Counted from the stretch's first letter, positions 37,267 through 45,750 are shown. The stretch: 64,000 nucleotides of DNA from JAEUIT01 sp044220875 (GCA_044220875.1 JBGAQH010000003.1:186001-250000), one strand, 5' to 3'. Numbers and translations are program-made. Notes: a model not told the origin generated them from the sequence alone.

Positions 37267-37407
37267 TCAACACAGAGGCACAGAGGACACAGAGGTGCAC
37301 AGAGAAGGCAATCAAGGAGTGGAGGACTGCGCGCCGAGGCCCTGCTGCGCAGCCCCTTTTTCCAGCCTGCTCTGTGGCCCTCTGTGTCCTCTGTGCCTCT
37401 GTGTTGA
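37267..37407. repeat. Large inverted-repeat element made of ACAGAGG words
   Basis: A perfect 29-bp inverted repeat (37267-37295 with 37379-37407) whose arms contain ACAGAGG three times in tandem (CACAGAGG-CACAGAGG-ACACAGAGG). Imperfect pairing extends inwards about 14 bp (12 of 14 positions), and a further 6-bp stem (CTGCGC/GCGCAG) lies in the central loop. It sits between the methyltransferase stop (37425) and gyrA. Similar ACAGAGG-rich intergenic repeats are known from my general knowledge to occur in several environmental phyla including planctomycetes. Confidence 0.85.
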
Positions 37408-37424
37408 ACTCCCCCTCTGCCTCC

Positions 37425-38021
37425 TCACGCCCGGCAGACGAGTGCGACGTACTCGATGTTGCCCGGCACGCCCTGCTTCCTGCTCGACTTGCCGCCGACG
37501 AGCGGGGACTGGATCGAGCCGAGGACGCGGACGCCGTAGGTGGGCATCGCCGCGAGGACGCGATCGAGGACGAGCGGCGCCTTTTCCTGCGGCAGGAAGC
37601 CGCGGTCGAGCCAGCTCTTCTCGGCGCCCTCGACTTCGTAGTGGGGCTTGATGAGGGTGAGGATCCGGCCTTCGGGAGCGAGCCAGCGGAGGGCGGCGGG
37701 GATCGCGAGCCGCTGCTGCGTCCAGGCGAGGTCGATGCTGATGAGGTCGACCGGCGCCGTCGGCGGTTCGGCGTGGAGGGCGTTGGTGCGCTCGCGGGTC
37801 TCGACGCGCGGATCCTGGCGGAGTTTCCAGGCGAGGGCGCCGTAGCCGGTGTCGACGGCGATGACGCTCGCCGCGCCGTGCTGGAGCATGCAGTCGACGA
37901 AGCCGCCGACGTTGCAGCCGAAGTCGGCGCAGCGGAGGCCGGTGCAGTCGATCGCGAACGCCTCGAGCGCCGCGTTGAGCTTCTCGCCGGCGCGGGACAC
38001 GAAGGTCTTCGCCTCGCTCAC
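37425..38021 (-). CDS. TlyA/FtsJ-like RNA methyltransferase without S4 domain
   Basis: A 198-residue SAM-dependent methyltransferase. It matches the catalytic half of TlyA-family rRNA 2'-O-methyltransferases and hemolysins: F-V-S-R-A-G-E-K-L-N-A-A-L-E-A-F, the SAM motif C-A-D-F-G-C-N-V-G-G-F-V-D-C-M-L-Q-H-G-A, A-V-D-T-G-Y-G-A-L-A-W-K-L-R-Q-D-P-R-V and L-I-K-P-H-Y-E-V. TlyA is normally about 270 aa with an N-terminal S4 RNA-binding domain, absent here. The GTG start overlaps the lpxI stop (GTGA), so it is translationally coupled to lpxI; the missing S4 domain is therefore not an annotation artefact. Confidence 0.8.
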   Translation of the reverse strand: MSEAKTFVSRAGEKLNAALEAFAIDCTGLRCADFGCNVGGFVDCMLQHGAASVIAVDTGYGALAWKLRQDPRVETRERTNALHAEPPTAPVDLISIDLAWTQQRLAIPAALRWLAPEGRILTLIKPHYEVEGAEKSWLDRGFLPQEKAPLVLDRVLAAMPTYGVRVLGSIQSPLVGGKSSRKQGVPGNIEYVALVCRA

Positions 38022-38854
38022 GGCACGCCCACGATGGCCACGCCCAACCGGTCGGCGGTCGCAAGCACCGCGGGGCGATCGATCAGGATCACCCGGCCGA
38101 CGCCGACGGCGATGCAGCCGCCGCCGCACTTCGCGACGCGCTCGACGGTCTGGACGCCAACGGTCGGCACGTCGGCCCGCATGTCATGGCTCGGCCGAGC
38201 GCTCTTCAGGAGCGTCCAGCCCTTCGCCCGACAGAGTTCGCCGGCCCGCTCGATCATCCGGTCGGTACCTTCGACCGCCTCGACCGCGATCGTGTCCCGC
38301 TCCCGCACCGCCATCGACTGGCCGATGTCGAGTTCGAGCAGTTGGGCGAGGAGCGGCCAGCCAAAGGCGATGTCACCCGCCTGGAGCGCGGTCGGCTGCA
38401 CGCGGCCCATGGCTCCGGCGCTGGCGAGGTGATCGCGGATGTAGGTCGTCGAGTCGATGAGGCGCACTCCGCTGCCGGCGAGCTCCTCGGCCAGGGCGGT
38501 GAGCACCGTGCCCGAGCGCCGATCGTGTCGGAGACGACGATACCAGAGCATCGCCGCCCGCCAGTCGGGCAGTTGCCGCAGGAGCCGAAACGGGTCGTGC
38601 ATGCGGGCCTTGCTCACGCGTCCGACCATGACCGCATCGCTGATCCCCATGCGCCGGGCAAGGCGAATCCACCGTCCGAGCTGAATGACGCCGGCCTCGC
38701 GAAACTCATCGCACTCGGCGACCAAGGCCGGCTCGAACTGATCGCGCAGGCCGATGCAGGCGACGCGCTGGCCCGCGGCGCGAATGCCGCGGGCGACCAG
38801 GATCGGCAATTGCCCCTGGCCGGCGATGAGCCCCATGACGGTGCGATCGGTCAC
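38018..38854 (-). CDS. lpxI: UDP-2,3-diacylglucosamine pyrophosphatase LpxI
   Basis: Hydrolyses UDP-2,3-diacylglucosamine to lipid X in lipid A synthesis, by the route used in many Gram-negatives lacking LpxH. 278 residues. Family features: start with G-L-I-A-G-Q-G-Q-L-P-I-L-V-A-R, then G-V-I-Q-L-G-R-W-I-R, M-V-G-R-V-S-K-A-R, and the C-terminal E-A-V-E-G-T-D-R-M-I-E-R-A-G plus D-V-P-T-V-G-V-Q-T-V-E. GTG 38854 is used; ATG 38836 is possible and would begin at M-G-L-I-A-G. It implies an outer membrane with lipid A, consistent with a planctomycete. Cotranscribed with the methyltransferase downstream. Confidence 0.88.
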   Translation of the reverse strand: MTDRTVMGLIAGQGQLPILVARGIRAAGQRVACIGLRDQFEPALVAECDEFREAGVIQLGRWIRLARRMGISDAVMVGRVSKARMHDPFRLLRQLPDWRAAMLWYRRLRHDRRSGTVLTALAEELAGSGVRLIDSTTYIRDHLASAGAMGRVQPTALQAGDIAFGWPLLAQLLELDIGQSMAVRERDTIAVEAVEGTDRMIERAGELCRAKGWTLLKSARPSHDMRADVPTVGVQTVERVAKCGGGCIAVGVGRVILIDRPAVLATADRLGVAIVGVP

Positions 38855-38886
38855 GGAGGTAGTGTCGCGATGGGATGGATGGCGCG

Positions 38887-39489
38887 TCAACCGCCGGCTC
38901 GGCGCGTGCCGCCCATCGGAAGGCACTCCGAAAGACACGGCGCGTTCCCTTCGGCCGAGAGCAGCCGTTCGATGGCCCGCACCGCGTCGCCGTCGATGGC
39001 CAGAAGTTCCTTCACCGCGGGACGAATGAACCGGTGTTCGATGCCGTGGTCGATCATCGCCATCATCGGGTCGTAGTAGCCATGGTCGTTCACGACGCCG
39101 ATCGGCTTCGCGTGGTTCTGGAGGTAGCGGCCGACGAGGATCTCGAAGAACTCCTCGTAGGTCCCGAGGCCGCCGGGCAGAACGAGAAAGGCGTCGCCGC
39201 GCTCTTCCAGCAGCCGCTTGCGCTCCCGCATCGAATCGACCACGATCAGTTCGTCGCAGCCGGTCCAGCCCTGCTCGAGGTCGAGGAGCTGCTGGGTGAT
39301 GATGCCGACGACCCGCCCGCCCGCACCCTTCGCCGCCCGGGCCGTCTCGCCCATGAGCCCGATCGAGCCGGCGCCATAGACGAGGGTCAGCCCTCGGCGC
39401 GCGAGCTCCACGCCGACGGTCCGCGCGGCGGCGGCAAAATGCGGCTCAAGCGAGGTCGAGGACGAACAATAGACGGTGACGGAACGCAT
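38887..39489 (-). CDS. LOG-family protein (TIGR00730 type)
   Basis: A 200-residue Rossmann-fold protein related to cytokinin-activating phosphoribohydrolases and pyrimidine/purine 5'-nucleotide nucleosidases. Signature motifs are intact: G-A-G-S-I-G-L-M-G near residue 40, S-M-R-E-R-K and P-G-G-L-G-T-Y-E-E-F-F-E (the nucleotide 5'-monophosphate site). Bacterial members cleave nucleoside monophosphates; the physiological substrate is not known here. The ATG lies 7 nt after a TACGCT box. It is divergent from the GT4 gene. Confidence 0.85.
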   Translation of the reverse strand: MRSVTVYCSSSTSLEPHFAAAARTVGVELARRGLTLVYGAGSIGLMGETARAAKGAGGRVVGIITQQLLDLEQGWTGCDELIVVDSMRERKRLLEERGDAFLVLPGGLGTYEEFFEILVGRYLQNHAKPIGVVNDHGYYDPMMAMIDHGIEHRFIRPAVKELLAIDGDAVRAIERLLSAEGNAPCLSECLPMGGTRRAGG

Positions 39490-39496
39490 CCGACGC

Positions 39497-39502
39497 AGCG
39501 TA
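39497..39502 (-). promoter_or_regulatory. -10 box of the LOG gene, leaderless-type
   Basis: TACGCT on the minus strand, 7 nt from ATG 39489; no Shine-Dalgarno. Confidence 0.45.
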
Positions 39503-39554
39503 CGCGAAGCGGCGCGCCCTCTCGTCGAGCGCCCTCTCGTCGGGCGGCACCTCG

Positions 39555-39583
39555 TTGGCAGGGGCGATGGGTTCGCTTACGCT
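39555..39583 (+). promoter_or_regulatory. Promoter of the leader peptide/GT4 unit
   Basis: TTGGCA (39555-39560), 17 bp, TACGCT (39578-39583). The best sigma70-like match in the window. The start point would be about 39590, immediately before the leader-peptide ATG. Confidence 0.6.
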
Positions 39584-39592
39584 TGAGGCGAG

Positions 39593-39658
39593 ATGAGCGT
39601 CACCGGCCCCCGAACCAGCCCGATTCCGCTCACCGCCGTCCGGGAGCCCCGGCGTTGA
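39593..39658 (+). CDS. Putative 21-codon leader peptide coupled to the GT4 gene
   Basis: ATG 39593 with GAGG 4 nt upstream opens a 21-codon frame (begins MSVTGPRTSP, ends Arg-Arg) whose TGA overlaps the TTG start of the next gene (TTGA). The peptide resembles nothing I recognise. It may be a coupling or attenuator leader; alternatively a single frameshift would fuse it to the next frame as its true N-terminus. Confidence 0.4.
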   Translation: MSVTGPRTSPIPLTAVREPRR

Positions 39659-40788
39659 TTCCCTACGTCCTCGCCTGCATCGCCCTCGGATTCGCCATCG
39701 CCTGCCCGGTGACGGCGTTCCTTGTGCGGCTCGGCCATCGGGTCGGAGCCCTCGACTCGGCCGGGTCGGCCGGCCACGTGAAGGTCCTTCGGACGGTGCC
39801 CAACATCGGCGGCGTCGCGATCTTGTGGGGCTACGCCGCTCCGGTCCTCTTTGCCCTCGTCACCATCACGCTCCGGCCGGAGGAGCTCTTCCGGCTCGCG
39901 CCGCCCGCCGCGGCGTTTGCAGAGCGGCTGCACGACTCGCTGCCGACCGCGTGGGCCATCCTCGGCGGCGCGCTGGTCATGCACGTCGTCGGCCTGATCG
40001 ACGACCGCAGGGCCCTCGGGCCGCTCCTCAAGCTCGGCGTGCAGGTCGCCGTCGCCGCGACGGTGACGATCCTCTTCGACGTGCGCCTGCTGTCGGTGCT
40101 CGAACTCTGGTGGGGGAACGGCGGGGCGATGGCCAGCATCCTGGTCACGATCCTCTGGATCATCGTCGTGACCAACGCGATGAACTTCCTCGACAACATG
40201 GATGGTCTCTCCGGCGGGCTCGGGGCGATCGCGGCGCTCATCCTGATGACGGCGACGATCGTCAACCAGCAGTGGTTCATCGCGGCGCAGCTCGCCCTGC
40301 TGGCCGGGTCGCTCGGCGGGTTCCTCGTCTTCAACCGCTCGCCGGCCCGGATCTTCATGGGCGACGGCGGATCGCTCGTCATCGGCTTCCTGCTCGCGAC
40401 GCTCACCGCCCGCACGACCTTCGTGAACACCGCCGATCCCGACTTCGCGCTGGGAAGCGCCTGGTATGGCGTCTTCATGCCGGTGATCGTGCTGGCGATT
40501 CCGCTCTACGACATCACGACGGTGAGCGCGATCCGCATCGCCCAGGGCAAGTCGCCGCTGGTCGGCGATCACCAGCACTTCTCCCATCGGCTCGTGAAGC
40601 TCGGACTCTCGCGGCCGCGGGCGGTCCTCATCCTCTGGATGCTCGGCGCGGTCACCGGGATCGGTGGCGTCGTGCTGGGGACGCTGAAGCCATGGCAGGC
40701 GATGCTCGTCGGGCTGCAGACCCTGCTCGTCCTCGTCGTGATCGCCGTGCTCGAGCGGGCGGTGCTGAAGGGCCGTCATGACGCCTAG
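39655..40788 (+). CDS. WecA/MraY-family phospho-sugar transferase (GT4)
   Basis: Transfers a sugar-1-phosphate (often GlcNAc-1-P) from UDP to undecaprenyl phosphate, starting a polysaccharide or O-antigen unit. 377 residues, about 11 helices. Motifs: V-P-N-I-G-G-V-A-I after helix 1, L-I-D-D-R-R (Mg/catalytic Asp pair), N-A-M-N-F-L-D-N-M-D-G-L-S-G-G (catalytic loop), G-D-G-G-S-L-V-I-G and D-H-Q-H-F-S-H-R-L (WecA-type loop). GGGAG 8 nt before TTG 39655 supports this rare start. It overlaps the next gene by 11 bp; together they look like a surface-polysaccharide pair. Confidence 0.87.
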   Translation: MIPYVLACIALGFAIACPVTAFLVRLGHRVGALDSAGSAGHVKVLRTVPNIGGVAILWGYAAPVLFALVTITLRPEELFRLAPPAAAFAERLHDSLPTAWAILGGALVMHVVGLIDDRRALGPLLKLGVQVAVAATVTILFDVRLLSVLELWWGNGGAMASILVTILWIIVVTNAMNFLDNMDGLSGGLGAIAALILMTATIVNQQWFIAAQLALLAGSLGGFLVFNRSPARIFMGDGGSLVIGFLLATLTARTTFVNTADPDFALGSAWYGVFMPVIVLAIPLYDITTVSAIRIAQGKSPLVGDHQHFSHRLVKLGLSRPRAVLILWMLGAVTGIGGVVLGTLKPWQAMLVGLQTLLVLVVIAVLERAVLKGRHDA

Positions 40789-43237
40789 CGCGACGCCCGC
40801 CACGGCGTCCGCAGCAATGTCCGCGTCGCCCTCGCCCATGGCCCGCTGGTCGACGATCCTCATCGTCGCGGTCGCCACGATCCGCTGCACGGTCGCGATC
40901 GTTCCCCAGGTGCGCTTCGATACCGACCCGGCGGTCAACGCCGTGCCCTATGTCGGCCTCGGCCCCGCCGGCAGCTTCGCCCTCGATCTCCTCCTCCTCG
41001 TGGCCAGCGCCCTCGCGTTCACCGCCGAGGTTCGCGCCGGGCGGCGCGTCCGGGGCTGGCTCGTCGCGCTCGCGGCGCTGCCCGCGATCTCGGTCGTGTG
41101 GCACGGACAGTCGGACGCAATCGACCTCTTCCGCGGATCGACCTGGGTCGCCGCGGCGATCGCGGCGGTCGCCGCGATGCACCTCGCGCGAGACCCCGGC
41201 CACCGGCGACTGCTGATCGCCGGAGCGGTCGCGACGCTCGCGCTCCTCGCCATCCGCGGCGCCGAGCAGGTGCTCATCGAACATGCCGAGACGGTGCGTT
41301 CCTTCGAGGCCAACAGGGCCCAGTTCTTCGCCGAGCGCGGGTGGGATCCGCTGGGTGCCGCGGCCCGCTCCTACGAGCGGCGGCTGCGCCAGCCCGAGGC
41401 CGGCGGCTGGTTCGGTCTTGCGAACATCTTCAGCGCCGCGATGGCCTTCGGCGTCGTCTCCTGCGCCGGGCATTCGGTCGGCCGCTGGCGCGCGGCGCGG
41501 GCGTCAGGCGACGAGCGCGGCGGCATCGCCCTCATGCCGGCGCTTCTCCTCCTCGGATGCGCAGCGCTTCTCCTCGTCAACGGGTCGAAAGGCGCGGTCG
41601 TCGCGACCGGCCTCGGGCTCGTGGCATGGGCGATCGGGAACTCGCGCCTCGGGCGAGGTGCGCCGATGGTTGGCGTGGCGATCCTCCTGCTCGCGGCCGC
41701 CGCGCCGGCGCTCCGCGGCCTTCTGCCCGAGTCCTTCGCGGGGGAGCGAAGTCTCCTCTTCCGCGCCCAGTACCTCGACGGTGCGCTCCGGGCCATCGGC
41801 GCGTCGATGCCGTGGGGGGTCGGTCCCGACGGCTTTCAGGATGCCTATGTGCGACTGAAGTCACCGCGAAGTCCCGAGGATGTCCAGAGCGCCCACGCCA
41901 TGGCCATCGATTGGCTGGTGACGCTCGGGCCGCTCGCCATCGGATGGTGCTGGCTCACGGTTGCCGCGCTGTGGCGCGGCGGTCGGTCGCTGGCCGAGCG
42001 TGCCCCCGAGGCGCCGCCCGACGCTTCGCAGGCGAGCGTGCTCGCCGTCGCGACCATGATCGGGACGGCGACGATTCTGGTCGGCGCCTTGGTTGAGATG
42101 CCGATCGTGAGCGGATGGTGGGTCATCATGCGCATCACGGCGCTGGTGGCGTACGTCTGCGCCTTCGCGTCGATCGCCGGATGCGCTGATGGCCGCAACG
42201 GTCGCCTCGCGCTGTGGGCGGCGTCGATCGCGCTCCTGGCCCAGGCCCAGATCGAGATGGTCTTCTTCATGCCCGGACTCTGCGTCTGGGCGGCGATCGT
42301 CGTGGGCGCCATGGCCGCCAGCGAGGGCACGACCGAGAGCGCCATCGAGACCATCGCGCCGCGGCGCATGGCGTTCTCCTCGCTGTGGCCGGCGGCGCTG
42401 GCCTCGATCGTCCTCGCCTTCGGGCTTGTGCCGCAGGTCGCCCAGGACCGGGCCATGGACGAGGCGAGCGAAGCGTTAGCTCCGGTCGCCGAACTCCGCG
42501 AGGCCTGGCCCGCGGCCCGCGAGGCGCTTCGCCGCGGCGAGACCGCGGGCGAATTCGTGACCTTGGCGTCCGAGTCCGGCGGCGCAGCGCTCGGCAGCGA
42601 ATTGCGCCAGGCGATCGGCGCCGCGACCACGCCGCCGATGCGGGTCGCGGCGGCCGCGGGCGTCATCGCGACCTTCGAGCGCGATCGGCGGATGGCTGCG
42701 ACCGAACGGCTGTTGGCGGCGCGGGAGGCAAACCCGGCGAACTGGCAGGCCGAGCGGGCGGCGATCGATCAGCTCCTCGCCGCCTCGCGCCGCGAGGGAG
42801 CCTTCGACGTGACCTCGGCGAGCTTCGCCCAGGCGCTGTCCCTCGCCGACGAGGCGAGCCGACACTGGCACTCGCCGCGTTTCGCGTCGCTGCGGGCCGA
42901 GATCGCATACCAGCGCGGTCGGGCCGCCCCCGACGCCGCGTCGATCGACGGAGCGCGACAGGCATCGGCCGAGGCGATCGCGCTCGAGCCGCACAGCGTG
43001 CGGCGCTGGACGGTGGAAGGGGACCTTCGGGCGGCCGCGGGCGATCTCGCCGCGGCGATCGAGGCGTGGAAGCGAGCGCTCGAGGCCGACGCCGACCGGG
43101 CGCTCGACCCGCTCGTCCAACTCTCGCCCGGGGAACGGGAGGCGATTGCGACGCGCGTCCGCACCGCCGGGGACGCGATCGCCGGACGCGCCCCGGTCGA
43201 ACCCTTCTGGCCCCTCATCCTGCCGGAGAAGCGATAG
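40778..43237 (+). CDS. Wzy/O-antigen ligase-like membrane protein with TPR tail
   Basis: An 819-residue protein. The first about 570 residues hold some 12-13 membrane helices with the periplasmic loop N-G-S-K-G-A-V-V (after helix 6-7) and a large loop starting L-F-R-A-Q-Y-L-D-G-A-L-R-A-I and containing G-V-G-P-D-G-F-Q-D-A-Y, a region similar to the catalytic loop of O-antigen ligases and polymerases (Wzy/WaaL). The remaining 250 residues are helical and TPR-like (for example A-L-E-P-H-S-V-R-R-W-T-V-E-G-D-L-R-A-A-A-G). It overlaps the GT4 gene by 11 bp. A role in surface polysaccharide polymerisation or ligation is inferred. Confidence 0.7.
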   Translation: MTPSATPATASAAMSASPSPMARWSTILIVAVATIRCTVAIVPQVRFDTDPAVNAVPYVGLGPAGSFALDLLLLVASALAFTAEVRAGRRVRGWLVALAALPAISVVWHGQSDAIDLFRGSTWVAAAIAAVAAMHLARDPGHRRLLIAGAVATLALLAIRGAEQVLIEHAETVRSFEANRAQFFAERGWDPLGAAARSYERRLRQPEAGGWFGLANIFSAAMAFGVVSCAGHSVGRWRAARASGDERGGIALMPALLLLGCAALLLVNGSKGAVVATGLGLVAWAIGNSRLGRGAPMVGVAILLLAAAAPALRGLLPESFAGERSLLFRAQYLDGALRAIGASMPWGVGPDGFQDAYVRLKSPRSPEDVQSAHAMAIDWLVTLGPLAIGWCWLTVAALWRGGRSLAERAPEAPPDASQASVLAVATMIGTATILVGALVEMPIVSGWWVIMRITALVAYVCAFASIAGCADGRNGRLALWAASIALLAQAQIEMVFFMPGLCVWAAIVVGAMAASEGTTESAIETIAPRRMAFSSLWPAALASIVLAFGLVPQVAQDRAMDEASEALAPVAELREAWPAAREALRRGETAGEFVTLASESGGAALGSELRQAIGAATTPPMRVAAAAGVIATFERDRRMAATERLLAAREANPANWQAERAAIDQLLAASRREGAFDVTSASFAQALSLADEASRHWHSPRFASLRAEIAYQRGRAAPDAASIDGARQASAEAIALEPHSVRRWTVEGDLRAAAGDLAAAIEAWKRALEADADRALDPLVQLSPGEREAIATRVRTAGDAIAGRAPVEPFWPLILPEKR

Positions 43238-43247
43238 TCACGAACGC

Positions 43248-45422
43248 TCACGAGCCGGGCGCGGCCGGGGCATTCGGAGCCGCTTGGCCTGGCGCGGCGG
43301 TGTTCGAGACGGGGGTGAGCCCGCCGTCGCGTTCGTCGACGGCGACGATCTTCCCGTCGCTCGCCGACTTCAGCGCCTCAAGCACCTGCGACGACTGGTA
43401 GGTGTCGCTCTTGAAGACCTCGGTGCCGTCCGAGCGGATCACGACGAGGAGCGGAATCGTGATGCGGTTGAACTGCTTGAGGAGATCGTTGCCGTGGGTG
43501 TTGTTGCCGGTGAGGTCGACCTTGATCGCCGTGACGCCCGGCGTGTTCAGGAGCTTCGACACCGGCGAGGGATTCAGCACCGCCGACTCGAGGGCCTTGC
43601 AGTTGAGGCACCATTCGGCGGTGAAGTCGATGACGACGACGTCGCCGCGGCGCTTGGCCTCGGCGAGGCGCTCGGGGGTGTAGTAGGTCCACTTGATCGG
43701 GCCGTGCGAGGTCTGCGTGACGCCGATGAAGATCGAGATCGCGAAGATGAGGACACCCAGGCCGCCGAAGAGCACCCGCCGCCCCGTCGCTGTGGTGATG
43801 CGAACCGTGCGGTAGGCGAGCCAACCGCCGGCCACGATGCCCGCTGCGGCGACGAGCCACCAATAGAGTCGCGAGGGCGGGTCGGGGGGCGTCACCATGA
43901 GCCCGCTGAAGCCCGAGCCGAGGAAGAAGCAACCGGCGGCGACGAGGAGAAGGCCCATCACCTGCTTGATGAGTTCGCTCGCCGGCCCGGTGCGGGGCAT
44001 GCTCTTGAGGAGCGAGGGGAACGCGGCGAGGACGCCATAGGGCACCGCCATGCCGACGCCGACCGCGGCGAAGACCATGAGCACCGTGCCGACGTCGCGG
44101 GTCGCGGCCCACGCGATCGCCGCACCCATGAGCGGGGCGGTGCAGGGGGTCGAGAGCACCGCGGTCATGATGCCGAAGAGGAACGAACCGTGGGCCGACT
44201 CGTGCTTCGGATTCACCATGTAGACCCACTGCGGGAGTCCCACGGAGAAGAAGCCCATCATGCCGACGGCCATGGCGACGATGATCGCGCCGATGGCGAT
44301 GGTGACGGCCGGATACTGGAAGAGCTGGTTGGCGCTTGAGAATCCCTTGATGCTCGAGACGGCGACGCCCAGCGCCATCCAGAAGGCGATCACGCCCAGC
44401 GACATCATCAAGCCGAGCCAGAGCGTGCGACCGCGCGATCCGGCGGTGTTCGCCAGGCCCATGATCTTGAGCGGGATGACCGGCAGCACGCAGGGGGTGA
44501 AGTTGAGGAGGAGGCCGCCCACCGCCGCGACGAGCAGGAGAAGCACGAAGCCGGCGCCGCGGGCGTCGAGCTCGAAGGCGAAGCCGAAGACGTCGAACTT
44601 GACGATCTCGGGCGGCTTCTCGCCGGCGCGGATCTTCGCGAAGACGGCGCTGTCGAAGGCCTTGAAGTCAGCGTCCACCGCCGCCGCCGCGGTCGCCGCA
44701 CCCGGCGCGAGGATCTCGAGATCAACGTGCAACTCGACGGTCGCTGGGGCGAGGCAGGTCTGGGCGTCGCAGGTCTGGAAGCCCGCGGTGAACTCGATCG
44801 ATCGGGTGCCCGGCGCGGCGTCGGGCCTTACCGTGATCGGGATGAAGAAGACCGAATAGCCCTCGAAGGCGGGGATGCGACCGCCGTTGGCGTTGGCGGC
44901 GTGGACCTCCGGGAGCTGCATGAAGCCGCGATGGACGATCAGTCCTTCGGGCTGCAGGATCGCCTTCGGGTCCGCGGGGTCCTGCGGGAAGGCGATCGTG
45001 GTGAGGATCGCGCCATCCATGGGCTTCAGGTCCTTGCCGTCCTTCGGGGCAGGGGCCCCCTCGGTCGGCCAGAGGTGCCAGCCATGGGCGATGTCGAGAA
45101 CGACCGCGAGCACCACGTCGCTCCCGGGAAGGGCTTGGGTCGCATTGAGCTTGGCGGTGGCCTTGACGCGATCGCGGGAATCGTTGAATTCGTTCGACGA
45201 CTCTTCAGGCGCTGCGAGCTTCGGCAGGCCGAAGGTCCCCGGAAGTCCCTGACCGCCGGGCGGCGCCGGGAGGGCGGCAAGCGCGGTTCGCGAGGACCAG
45301 GCGCCGCCCCAGTCGCTGCCCCAGTTCAGGGCAAGGGTCACGATGAGGAGCAGCGTGGCGATCCGGCCGCGGGCGAGGCCAGGGCGTTCGGCGGAGCGAT
45401 GGGTGTTCGGCATCGAGGTCAT
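43248..45422 (-). CDS. Thiol:disulfide interchange protein DsbD-like
   Basis: Carries electrons from cytoplasmic thioredoxin to the periplasm. 724 residues in the DsbD order: signal/anchor (about 24-42), periplasmic DsbD-alpha-like domain with F-Q-T-C-D-A-Q-T-C-L-A-P, eight-helix membrane domain with N-F-T-P-C-V-L-P-V-I-P-L-K and S-T-P-C-T-A-P-L-M-G (the transmembrane Cys pair), and a C-terminal thioredoxin domain with A-E-W-C-L-N-C-K. All three Cys pairs are present. The C-terminus has a short Pro/Ala tail. ATG 45422 precedes the signal. No cytochrome c maturation genes are next to it, although it sits in a genome segment with c-type cytochromes. Confidence 0.88.
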   Translation of the reverse strand: MTSMPNTHRSAERPGLARGRIATLLLIVTLALNWGSDWGGAWSSRTALAALPAPPGGQGLPGTFGLPKLAAPEESSNEFNDSRDRVKATAKLNATQALPGSDVVLAVVLDIAHGWHLWPTEGAPAPKDGKDLKPMDGAILTTIAFPQDPADPKAILQPEGLIVHRGFMQLPEVHAANANGGRIPAFEGYSVFFIPITVRPDAAPGTRSIEFTAGFQTCDAQTCLAPATVELHVDLEILAPGAATAAAAVDADFKAFDSAVFAKIRAGEKPPEIVKFDVFGFAFELDARGAGFVLLLLVAAVGGLLLNFTPCVLPVIPLKIMGLANTAGSRGRTLWLGLMMSLGVIAFWMALGVAVSSIKGFSSANQLFQYPAVTIAIGAIIVAMAVGMMGFFSVGLPQWVYMVNPKHESAHGSFLFGIMTAVLSTPCTAPLMGAAIAWAATRDVGTVLMVFAAVGVGMAVPYGVLAAFPSLLKSMPRTGPASELIKQVMGLLLVAAGCFFLGSGFSGLMVTPPDPPSRLYWWLVAAAGIVAGGWLAYRTVRITTATGRRVLFGGLGVLIFAISIFIGVTQTSHGPIKWTYYTPERLAEAKRRGDVVVIDFTAEWCLNCKALESAVLNPSPVSKLLNTPGVTAIKVDLTGNNTHGNDLLKQFNRITIPLLVVIRSDGTEVFKSDTYQSSQVLEALKSASDGKIVAVDERDGGLTPVSNTAAPGQAAPNAPAAPGS

Positions 45423-45750
45423 GGGAGGGCGTCGAGAGAGGGCGTCGGAACGCGGATCGCCGGTCGGGCATGCATGCCCCGCGGAAAAATCGCGGGCGGA
45501 AGGGGTGCCGCCGTTCGGGTCCTGGTGCGGGCGATACCGAAAGGGTCTCGACGCCCGGCGCGTTGTTTCAGGTTCGACTCCAGCCAACGCACTCTACCCG
45601 CCTTCGCGCTCCGATCCCACGTCCGTGGGGTAATCGCGGGGGATCAGGCGCTCGAACCTCCAACCGGTTCGGCGCCGCGCCGGGGAACGCAGCCGGCGGA
45701 CTGCCTCCGCACTTCAAGCGCCGCCCCGCAAGCTTCCGATATCCGCTCCC
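45423..45750. other. 328-bp divergent intergenic region
   Basis: Between dsbD and fliM. Contains small stem-loops: the self-complementary GCATGCATGC at 45468-45477, CCCGCG/CGCGGG around GAAAAAT at 45478-45496 and CCCACG/CGTGGG at 45616-45629. A tRNA-like GGTTCGACTCC (45571-45581) is not part of a foldable tRNA. No gene is supported. Confidence 0.35.

Noticed and set aside
45571..45581. T-arm-like GGTTCGACTCC suggesting a tRNA
   Set aside because: The flanks do not form a T-stem (A-A and T-C mismatches) and no acceptor, D or anticodon arm can be built around it.
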